The notes under the pieces were generated by a model that saw only the letters and a program-made list of their open reading frames with translations, did no database searches and was not told the origin of the DNA. A stretch of 6,035 nt of DNA. Source: Candidatus Methanoprimaticola hominis (GTDB taxonomy: Archaea > Thermoplasmatota > Thermoplasmata > Methanomassiliicoccales > Methanomethylophilaceae). Positions 1 to 4,554 of the stretch are shown piece by piece. Where the stretch lies: assembly GCA_006954465.1 (NCBI GenBank), contig LVVU01000076.1, positions 1 through 6,035 of the forward strand. Direction: 5' to 3'. The first letter of the stretch is position 1, and each line of letters starts with the position of its first letter. The translations under genes were made by a program, and so were the position numbers.

Positions 1-1308
1 GGTGTGCTCCTGCCCGCCCTTGTACAGCCTCGGTGCCAGGGTGAGGAACTCCATCGCCGTCATCCCCGGGTTCTGCTTCACGACCTCGAGGGCGACGTCC
101 CTTCCGACGCCGCGCAGGATGGAATCGTACCTGATGCCGGCGTTGGTTACGATGAGGTAATGGATGTCGTAGACCGCTTCGAACAGCTTGACCTCCCCGT
201 CCAGGAAGCGGCAGATGAACGAACGGAGGTTCCCGGGCAGGGTGCGTGCCTTCCTCGCATCGCCTTCCAGGATCTTCTCGGCTATGATGCCGTATCTCAG
301 GTTGCGGATCCCGCTCCTGTCGGCGGCCTCCATGAATTCCAGCATGAGCATCTTGTTGATCGACGCGTTGACCGTCACCGGCTTCATCCCCAGCTCCGTG
401 GAGATGTCGTTGACAGTCTTCGGCTCCTTAGAGACGCAGTCCATGATATCCAGCATGACCGCGTTCTTCACCAGGATGGAATCCCCGTGCCTCGGTTGGT
501 ATATGGCGAAGCGGTCCTTCAGCTCGTGATACTTGTCGCCCCTGAATTTCGCATCCGGGATCCCCACCCCGCCGAAGCAGGAGCCGGTGAAATCGGATTC
601 GAAGACGTACTCGTAGTCGTTCACGAAGGTGATGCGGGGCTCCATGCTGTATTTGACCTTCTTCTGCTTGAAGAGGATATGGAGCAGACTGCCGAGGACG
701 GCGTATCCCAGATAGACCAGCTCCATGTTGTAGAAGTCCTTGGAGCGCAGCCTCATGTGCAGCCCTTCCTCCATGGAGAGCTCAGAGACCTCGACGCTAT
801 ACGTCTCCGACATCAGCTTCTCCAGGTCCTCCAGGTCGGCCCCTCTGCTCATCAGCTCTGATCCGATCGTGGTCCCTACGGATATCATGAACGGGTTCCA
901 GCGGATGTTGTGGTCGTTGAGCTTGCAGGCGTAGAACATCAGGGAATCCCTCTCCACGTGGGCGTCCTCGGTGTAGAGGTCGCGTACCACCTTGGAGTAG
1001 TCGGCGTTCTCCCACTCCTTCAGCCTTCCTGAGGAGAATACGGGGATGAAGGTGGAGCAGTACCTGATGGAGCGGTTGTCGTTCTCGTCGGGGTAGGAGG
1101 CTATGATCCCGTCCTCCTCGAGCCTGCAGAGGTTGGCCTGGACGGTAGTCTTCGACACACCGAGACCCGTGGAGAGCTCTGTGAGGTTCATGTCTCTGGA
1201 GATCAGAAGAGTGAGGATAGAGAGGCTCAGCTTGTTTGTTACCACGCAGACCCCTCCGCCGTAACGCTGGATTATCTTGAAGTCCGAGCTGTACTCTTTA
1301 TCCGCCAT
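1..1308 (-). CDS. Duplicated winged-helix transcription regulator, 3' end outside window
   Basis: The minus strand is open from ATG at 1308 to the window edge: 436 codons with no stop, so the C-terminus is missing. Residues about 25-90 form a winged helix-turn-helix of MarR/ArsR type (helix-turn-helix LTELSTGLGVSKTTVQANL at 42-60, wing ending RSIRY at 79-83). A second one lies at about 280-345 (VNDISTELGMKPVTVNASI, 299-317; RNLRY, 335-339). A region of mixed helix and strand follows each. The halves align at an offset of 257 residues, so the protein is an internal duplication. Residues 195-240 faintly resemble the end of a V4R-type small-molecule domain; that is a guess. No membrane segment or signal peptide is seen. 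I chose the start because a TATA box lies 26 nt upstream and the first helix follows directly. Likely role: a DNA-binding regulator, perhaps self-regulating through the dyads before its start. Ligand and targets are unknown. The opposite-strand frame at 4-861 is a shadow of this gene. Confidence 0.8.
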   Translation of the reverse strand, partial: MADKEYSSDFKIIQRYGGGVCVVTNKLSLSILTLLISRDMNLTELSTGLGVSKTTVQANLCRLEEDGIIASYPDENDNRSIRYCSTFIPVFSSGRLKEWENADYSKVVRDLYTEDAHVERDSLMFYACKLNDHNIRWNPFMISVGTTIGSELMSRGADLEDLEKLMSETYSVEVSELSMEEGLHMRLRSKDFYNMELVYLGYAVLGSLLHILFKQKKVKYSMEPRITFVNDYEYVFESDFTGSCFGGVGIPDAKFRGDKYHELKDRFAIYQPRHGDSILVKNAVMLDIMDCVSKEPKTVNDISTELGMKPVTVNASINKMLMLEFMEAADRSGIRNLRYGIIAEKILEGDARKARTLPGNLRSFICRFLDGEVKLFEAVYDIHYLIVTNAGIRYDSILRGVGRDVALEVVKQNPGMTAMEFLTLAPRLYKGGQEHT

Positions 1309-1330
1309 GGTATGATGAATCTGATTGGAG

Positions 1331-1338
1331 GATATAAT
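1331..1338 (-). promoter_or_regulatory. TATA box of the winged-helix regulator gene
   Basis: The minus strand reads ATTATATC, centred 26 nt before the ATG at 1308. This is the usual archaeal TATA-to-transcription-start distance, so transcription should begin at or next to the ATG. No GGAGG-like sequence precedes the ATG, which supports a leaderless mRNA. The call rests on sequence match and spacing only. Confidence 0.6.
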
Positions 1339-1383
1339 GGAATTCCAGAAATTAACACCGTTAAACCAGAACGGCGTCCGTTC
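1338..1383. promoter_or_regulatory. Cluster of three short dyads upstream of the regulator TATA box
   Basis: Three perfect inverted repeats lie in 46 bp directly upstream of the TATA box: TGGAATTCCA (1338-1347), TTAAC-acc-GTTAA (1352-1364) and GAACGG-cgt-CCGTTC (1369-1383). The first touches the TATA box, where the TFB recognition element would be. Winged-helix dimers typically bind such dyads, so these are candidate operators, possibly for autoregulation. The dyads themselves are seen directly; the binding role is inferred. Confidence 0.4.
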
Positions 1384-1420
1384 CCGGAGCGGATGGTGCG
1401 ATCGCGGTGCGGGATAAGGA

Positions 1421-1439
1421 CCCGGGGGATCTCCCCGGG
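1421..1439 (-). terminator. GC-rich hairpin downstream of dapB
   Basis: A perfect 7-bp stem (CCCGGGG with CCCCGGG, loop of 5) begins 15 nt after the dapB stop. No T-run follows it in the dapB direction, so it is not a classic intrinsic terminator, and archaeal termination usually relies on T-tracts. It may instead define or stabilise the dapB 3' end. Confidence 0.3.
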
Positions 1440-1454
1440 ATTGTTGGAGTTTTA

Positions 1455-2261
1455 TCAGTTCAGGACGTCGGACATGTCGTAGACGACGCCCTTCTTCTGC
1501 TTGACCACCCACTGGGCGGCCATGACGGCTCCGCCGACGAAGATCTCCCTGGAGTGGGCCTGATGGCGGATCTCGATGCGCTCGGAGTTGCCGATGAACA
1601 TGACGGTGTGGTCTCCGACGATGTCGCCGCCCCTGACGGCGTGGATGCAGATCTCCTTCCCGCGGGGGCAGATACCTTCGCGGCCGTAGATGATGTCCTT
1701 GCCGCCCATGGCCTCGCTGATGATCTCCGCCGCGGTCTGGGCGGTTCCGCTGGGGGCGTCCTTCTTCTGGTTGTGGTGGGCCTCGATGATCTCCACATCG
1801 TAGTCGTCGCCGAGGTACTCGGCGGCCTGCTTGATGAGCTTGAAGAACACTCCTACTCCGATGGAGTAGTTGGAGGAGATGACGGCGGCGACGTTGTTGT
1901 CCGCCACGGCCTTGGTGATCCCGGTCTTCTGTTCCGCTGAGAGTCCGGTGGTTCCGATGATGAGGTTCACGCCGGCCGCGGTTGCGGCAGGTGCATTGAC
2001 AGCGGTGGCGGCGGCGATGGTGAAGTCGATGAGGACGTCCGTCCTGCTCTCTTTGAGGACCTTCGCCAGGTCCTTGGAGTCGGAGACGGGGACTCCCAGG
2101 GGTCCGACGCCGATGGCCTCTCCGATGTCCTTGCCGATGTTGACGAGATCGAATGCCGCGGAGAGCTCCATGCCCTCGGTGGCCAGAATACGGCGGATGA
2201 GGAGGTTGCCCATCCTTCCGCAGGCTCCGAGGAGCCCAACCCTGACGTTTGCAGAAGTCAT
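1455..2261 (-). CDS. dapB: 4-hydroxy-tetrahydrodipicolinate reductase (DapB)
   Basis: This cytoplasmic enzyme reduces the dehydrated hydroxy-tetrahydrodipicolinate formed by DapA to tetrahydrodipicolinate with NAD(P)H, in the diaminopimelate route to lysine. The product is 268 residues, against 273 in E. coli. The N-terminal Rossmann fold has the nucleotide-binding loop GACGRMG at 12-18. GTTG follows at 103-106. The family signature HHNQKKDAPSGTA is at 162-174, with H162 and K166 matching the E. coli catalytic residues H159 and K163. The C-terminal strand region (IRHQAHSREIFVGG) is intact. I chose the ATG at 2261 because the Rossmann strand begins five residues later and a TATA box lies 31 nt upstream. 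A longer frame from 2384 adds 41 residues with no family similarity and would read through that promoter. No dapA, lysA or other lysine gene lies beside it. It is divergent from the transporter at 2474. Confidence 0.96.
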   Translation of the reverse strand: MTSANVRVGLLGACGRMGNLLIRRILATEGMELSAAFDLVNIGKDIGEAIGVGPLGVPVSDSKDLAKVLKESRTDVLIDFTIAAATAVNAPAATAAGVNLIIGTTGLSAEQKTGITKAVADNNVAAVISSNYSIGVGVFFKLIKQAAEYLGDDYDVEIIEAHHNQKKDAPSGTAQTAAEIISEAMGGKDIIYGREGICPRGKEICIHAVRGGDIVGDHTVMFIGNSERIEIRHQAHSREIFVGGAVMAAQWVVKQKKGVVYDMSDVLN

Positions 2262-2288
2262 TGATATCGTCGCTGAATGGACGTTCGC

Positions 2289-2296
2289 ATAATAAA
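2289..2296 (-). promoter_or_regulatory. TATA box of dapB
   Basis: The minus strand reads TTTATTAT, centred 31 nt before the ATG at 2261. This predicts a transcript starting within about 5 nt of the start codon. No Shine-Dalgarno is present (the sequence before ATG is GACGATATCA), which fits a leaderless or nearly leaderless mRNA. Confidence 0.55.
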
Positions 2297-2300
2297 CGCT

Positions 2301-2346
2301 GGCATCGGCACGGCATGGTGTGCCCCTGGATTCCCTCTCCGATGCC
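2301..2346. promoter_or_regulatory. Inverted repeat behind the dapB promoter
   Basis: Two perfect 8-bp arms, GGCATCGG (2301-2308) and CCGATGCC (2339-2346), are separated by 30 bp. A smaller GGCAC/GTGCC pair (2307-2311, 2320-2324) partly overlaps. The repeat lies just upstream of the dapB TATA box, between the two divergent promoters, so it is more likely a protein-binding dyad than an RNA structure. Confidence 0.3.
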
Positions 2347-2358
2347 GGTCTCAACGCC

Positions 2359-2388
2359 GTGTTCGCATGGATTCGGACATGCAAACAC
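2359..2388. promoter_or_regulatory. Imperfect 11-bp dyad in the dapB/transporter control region
   Basis: GTGTTCGCATG (2359-2369) and CATGCAAACAC (2378-2388) pair at 10 of 11 positions around an 8-bp spacer. It is the longest dyad between the divergent genes. It lies about 60-95 bp from both TATA boxes, a good place for a regulator of either or both genes. Confidence 0.4.
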
Positions 2389-2398
2389 CAGCTTCGAT

Positions 2399-2414
2399 TG
2401 TCTCATACGAGACA
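2399..2414. promoter_or_regulatory. Dyad TGTCTC-N4-GAGACA upstream of the transporter promoter
   Basis: A perfect 6-bp inverted repeat with a 4-bp spacer ends 25 bp before the transporter TATA box. Its 16-bp size is typical for a small dimeric regulator. Upstream placement would suit an activator better than a steric repressor. The function is inferred from position. Confidence 0.4.
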
Positions 2415-2439
2415 CATAGACTATCAGTGTACGATTCGC

Positions 2440-2447
2440 GTATATAG
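2440..2447 (+). promoter_or_regulatory. TATA box of the AGCS transporter
   Basis: GTATATAG is centred 30 nt before the GTG at 2474. The predicted transcription start is about 2471, giving a leader of a few nucleotides. An ATG at 2454 lies between them but reads only ten codons before a stop and is in another frame, so it is not the start. Confidence 0.6.
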
Positions 2448-2473
2448 AGGTTCGATGTACGACGGTCGATTTC

Positions 2474-3874
2474 GTGACCATCATTGAAACACTCGAATAT
2501 TTCGCCGATACCCTGTGGTACGTTCCGTTAGTGCTGATCGTGCTCCTGGGGATTTACAGCACGATAAGACTGAAAGGGATTCAGATCAGGGATCTGAAGG
2601 AGATGTGGATATCCACATTCTTGCGCAGGGAGCGCGGGGAGGGGAAGCTCTCCTCGTTCCATGTTTTCTGCATGTCCATGGGGAACCGCATAGGAGTTGG
2701 CAATATCACCGGTCCCGTTCTGGCAATCCTCGTCGGAGGCCCCGGAGCCATCTTCTGGATGTGGATCTTCGCATTCCTGGGGACCGCCACCAGCTTCCTG
2801 GAGACCACCGTCGGTCAGATCTTCAAGTCCCGCGGTGCCGACGGCAAGCTCCACGGAGGGCCCGCCTACAACATCTCCAAGGGACTGGGGATGAAGAGGC
2901 TGTCTCTCGTCGTGGCCTTCATCATGCTTCTGATGTACATCCTCGGATTCGTCTCCATGGAGGTGTGCAGCATGTCCGAGGCCCTCTGCGGAGCCTTCGT
3001 CTTCGACCACAACTCGCTGGTCATCGCCACTCTTCTCACTCTTTTCACAGCATTCATCATCATCGGAGGGCTGGAGCGCGTCGCCGACCTCTCGGCCAAG
3101 ATCGTTCCTGCCATGGCCGTCCTCTGGTTCTTCGTCTGCGTGATCTCCATCGCTCTCAGCAACGGAGGCGTTCTGAATGCCTTCGGGATGATCTTCTCCT
3201 ATGCGTTCTCCGTTCCGTCCGCAATCGGCGGAGGCATCGGTGCGATGCTCATCATCGGAATGAAGCGCGGAGTCCTCTCGAACGAGGCCGGAGTCGGAAC
3301 CATCACCAACATCTCCTCCATGGCCGATGTCGCCCATCCTGTCAGGCAGGGGTACTCCCAGGCGCTCGGTGTCGTCATCGACACCGTCGTCAGCACCCTC
3401 ACCGCGCTCGTCATCCTCTCCTTCGGGAACATCGACGAGATCGTCGGAATGGATCTGGAATCCGTCAACCTCCTCCAGGCCATCATGGAATCCACCATGG
3501 GCTCCGTATCCGTCTACATGGTGGCGCTGTTCCTGTTCATCTTCGCTCTCACGAGCCTGATGTCGGATTACGTCATCGGTGAGAACAACCTGATGCTCAT
3601 CACCGGGAAGCGCAAGGCCAGGGTCGCGATGAGCGTGTTCCTGCTCGCAGTCGTCTTCCTGTCCTCCTTCTTCTCGTCGGACGGACTGTTCGCCATCGTG
3701 GACATCATGCTGGCGATCTGCGGATTCATCAACTGTCTCGTGATGTTCAAGCTCGGCGGTCTCGCCATAGAGGCCTACAGGGACTATCGCAGGCAGAAAT
3801 CGGAAGGGATCGACGATCCCGTGTTCCACCCGTCATGCCTGTCCGACCAGACAGGCGTGACGGAGTGGGAGTAA
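2474..3874 (+). CDS. AGCS-family sodium:amino-acid (alanine/glycine) symporter
   Basis: This is a cytoplasmic-membrane secondary transporter of the alanine-or-glycine:cation symporter family (TC 2.A.25), which couples uptake of small amino acids to Na+ or H+. It has 466 residues, in the family's usual range, and about ten to eleven hydrophobic segments. Recognised motifs are GVGNITG at 74-80, the family signature GGPGAIFWMW at 88-97 continuing to G103, and MKRGVLSNEAGVG at 263-275. Start is GTG, about 30 nt downstream of a TATA box. It is divergent from the usual sequence: SNEAG is followed by VGTITNISSMAD instead of the common Ala-rich run, and SDYVIGENN (364-372) stands where GWSYYGE is usual. 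Substrate is therefore uncertain; alanine or glycine is the default. It is divergent from dapB, and converges with the TerB-like gene 23 bp past its stop. Its last codons form two hairpins. Confidence 0.92.
   Translation: MTIIETLEYFADTLWYVPLVLIVLLGIYSTIRLKGIQIRDLKEMWISTFLRRERGEGKLSSFHVFCMSMGNRIGVGNITGPVLAILVGGPGAIFWMWIFAFLGTATSFLETTVGQIFKSRGADGKLHGGPAYNISKGLGMKRLSLVVAFIMLLMYILGFVSMEVCSMSEALCGAFVFDHNSLVIATLLTLFTAFIIIGGLERVADLSAKIVPAMAVLWFFVCVISIALSNGGVLNAFGMIFSYAFSVPSAIGGGIGAMLIIGMKRGVLSNEAGVGTITNISSMADVAHPVRQGYSQALGVVIDTVVSTLTALVILSFGNIDEIVGMDLESVNLLQAIMESTMGSVSVYMVALFLFIFALTSLMSDYVIGENNLMLITGKRKARVAMSVFLLAVVFLSSFFSSDGLFAIVDIMLAICGFINCLVMFKLGGLAIEAYRDYRRQKSEGIDDPVFHPSCLSDQTGVTEWE
3806..3820 (+). 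repeat. Short hairpin in the transporter's 3' coding end
   Basis: GGGATCG-a-CGATCCC is a perfect 15-bp palindrome around one central base. As RNA it would fold as a 6-bp stem with a 3-nt loop. It lies 9 nt before the larger hairpin at 3830-3863, so the transporter mRNA ends with two tandem stem-loops inside the coding sequence. Confidence 0.4.
3830..3863 (+). terminator. 14-bp-stem hairpin overlapping the transporter's last codons
   Basis: CCGTCATGCCTGTC (3830-3843) pairs with GACAGGCGTGACGG (3850-3863) over all 14 positions, with one U-G wobble (3836/3857) and a 6-nt loop CGACCA. It ends 8 nt before the stop codon at 3872. The wobble holds only in plus-strand RNA; the opposite strand would have an A-C mismatch. 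There is no strong T-run after it (only CCGTTTATCC at 3877-3886), so it may be a 3'-end processing or stability element rather than an intrinsic terminator. The convergent TerB-like transcript also ends here. Confidence 0.45.
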
Positions 3875-3897
3875 ACCGTTTATCCGGATCGGGCGGC

Positions 3898-4353
3898 TCA
3901 CTCGATGAGCTGCTTGATCCACTTCTTCTCTTTCGCGGACACCTTCCCGTCGACGGCGCACACCATCAGGCACACGAGGACGATATCGTCCTTGAGTTCG
4001 GGGGAGACGAGGCCTATGACGTCCACCATGCGGTCCATCGTCCGCTTGTAATCCTTGGGTTTGTCGAAACCGGCCATGAAGAAGATCTTCTCGGCATCCT
4101 CGTATGTGACATCCCTTTCGAGGATGAGGTCGAGGACGGGCTTCAGGAGCAGGAACTCGTCTTCCTTCAGCTTCCCGTCCGCGGCTACTGCGCATAGGAT
4201 GAAGTCGGCGTAGATCGATACTCCTGCAACGCCGTCATCGGTGATGTCGGCGAGGCCTTTGATGATCCCTACGGATTTCTCGACCATGATGTCGCTGTAG
4301 GTGTAGGGGTCCATCTGTTCGAACAGCTTGCAGAGCTTGTTGAAATCGCTCAT
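3898..4353 (-). CDS. TerB-like protein
   Basis: This is a soluble, acidic, all-helical protein of 151 residues, the usual size for single-domain TerB-family proteins. It shows the family's two similar acidic motifs: AVAADGKLKEDE at 55-66 and VCAVDGKVSAKEKKW at 131-145. In TerB these loops hold the acidic residues that bind metal (here D59, E64, E66 and D135, E142). TerB domains occur in tellurite and stress modules and in many lone proteins of unknown role. No other ter gene is nearby, so tellurite resistance should not be assumed. There is no signal peptide or membrane segment. Start is ATG at 4353, with a TATA box 25 nt upstream and no Shine-Dalgarno, so the mRNA is probably leaderless. It converges with the transporter; the stops are 23 bp apart. 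Confidence 0.8.
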   Translation of the reverse strand: MSDFNKLCKLFEQMDPYTYSDIMVEKSVGIIKGLADITDDGVAGVSIYADFILCAVAADGKLKEDEFLLLKPVLDLILERDVTYEDAEKIFFMAGFDKPKDYKRTMDRMVDVIGLVSPELKDDIVLVCLMVCAVDGKVSAKEKKWIKQLIE

Positions 4354-4373
4354 GATGTTCCGAGTGCGCTTCG

Positions 4374-4381
4374 GTTATAAG
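4374..4381 (-). promoter_or_regulatory. TATA box of the TerB-like gene, possibly bidirectional
   Basis: The minus strand reads CTTATAAC, centred 25 nt before the ATG at 4353, which predicts a leaderless transcript. The plus strand reads GTTATAAG, nearly symmetric. It could also drive rightward transcription starting near 4404, giving a leader that holds the short ORF at 4452 and the 23-bp repeats before the ATPase. No other convincing rightward TATA box is seen before 4486. Confidence 0.55.
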
Positions 4382-4397
4382 GATTGGCGTATCCGCT

Positions 4398-4428
4398 CTT
4401 CGTTCCGGGACGAAGTACCGGGATGAGG
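4398..4428 (+). repeat. Small hairpin and 13-bp direct repeat
   Basis: CTTCGT-tccggg-ACGAAG (4398-4415) is a perfect 6-bp dyad. Overlapping it, TTCCGGGACGAAG (4403-4415) and TACCGGGATGAGG (4416-4428) are adjacent 13-bp copies matching at 10 of 13 positions. If rightward transcription starts near 4404, most of this would be in the 5' leader. Function unknown. Confidence 0.3.
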
Positions 4429-4451
4429 CGTCTCCATGGAGGGATACCATC

Positions 4452-4538
4452 ATGAAGGCGAGGTCGGGAGTCGCTATCTCGTCTATTCACAAACTACCGA
4501 ACAAACCTTTCACAAACTGCCGAACAAATCATTCATAA
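4452..4538 (+). CDS. Possible 28-codon short ORF before the ATPase gene
   Basis: ATG at 4452 is preceded by GGAGGG (4438-4443) with 8-nt spacing, the best Shine-Dalgarno in the window. The frame encodes 28 residues, starting MKARSGVAIS and ending NCRTNHS. It runs through the 23-bp repeats and stops at TAA 4536-4538, 14 nt before the ATPase ATG at 4553. It could be a leader peptide whose translation affects the ATPase gene, or a chance frame. It has no recognisable domain. Its last 17 or so codons are made of the DNA repeats, which are not in phase with codons, and that argues against a conserved peptide there. Confidence 0.25.
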   Translation: MKARSGVAISSIHKLPNKPFTNCRTNHS

Positions 4539-4554
4539 ACTACCGAACGGTTAT
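4486..4554. repeat. Three head-to-tail 23-bp direct repeats before the ATPase gene
   Basis: Three contiguous copies start at 4486, 4509 and 4532. The first 17 bases of each follow TTCAYAAACTRCCGAAC; copies 1 and 2 continue AAA while copy 3 diverges into GGTTAT at the ATPase ATG. Within the 17-bp core, copy 2 differs from copy 1 at one base (A to G) and copy 3 at one base (C to T). The change in copy 3 creates a TATA-like CATAAA. The period is close to two helical turns and is not a multiple of three, so conservation acts on DNA rather than protein. Likely a multi-site operator for the ATPase; a recombination or target site is possible. Confidence 0.75.

Noticed and set aside
4..861. Plus-strand 285-codon frame
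   Set aside because: It is antisense to the regulator frame, has no domain, and its composition (rich in D, V, H, L, Q) is typical of the reverse of a real GC-rich gene.
1407..1940. Plus-strand frame opposite dapB
   Set aside because: Low-complexity D/G/V/L composition and fully antisense to the well-supported dapB.
2262..2384. N-terminal extension of dapB to an ATG at 2384
   Set aside because: The added 41 residues have no DapB similarity, the Rossmann strand starts right after the ATG at 2261, and the extension would contain dapB's own TATA box and the dyads.
2515..3829. Long frames on both strands inside the transporter (plus 2515-3582, minus 2528-3829)
   Set aside because: They are shadows of the AGCS gene: Arg/His-rich or Asp/Glu/His-rich with no motif, while the transporter frame carries clear family signatures.
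3898..4353. Tellurite-resistance operon
   Set aside because: Only one TerB-like gene is present, with no terC, terD, terE or terZ neighbour, so the resistance role is not supported.
4436..4552. Longer ATPase start at ATG 4436
   Set aside because: A TGAGG lies 7 nt upstream, so it is not excluded, but the extra 39 residues read through DNA repeats that are out of codon phase and do not resemble the family N-terminus.
4486..4554. CRISPR array
   Set aside because: The repeats are contiguous with no unique spacers of 30 bp or so and no cas gene is present.
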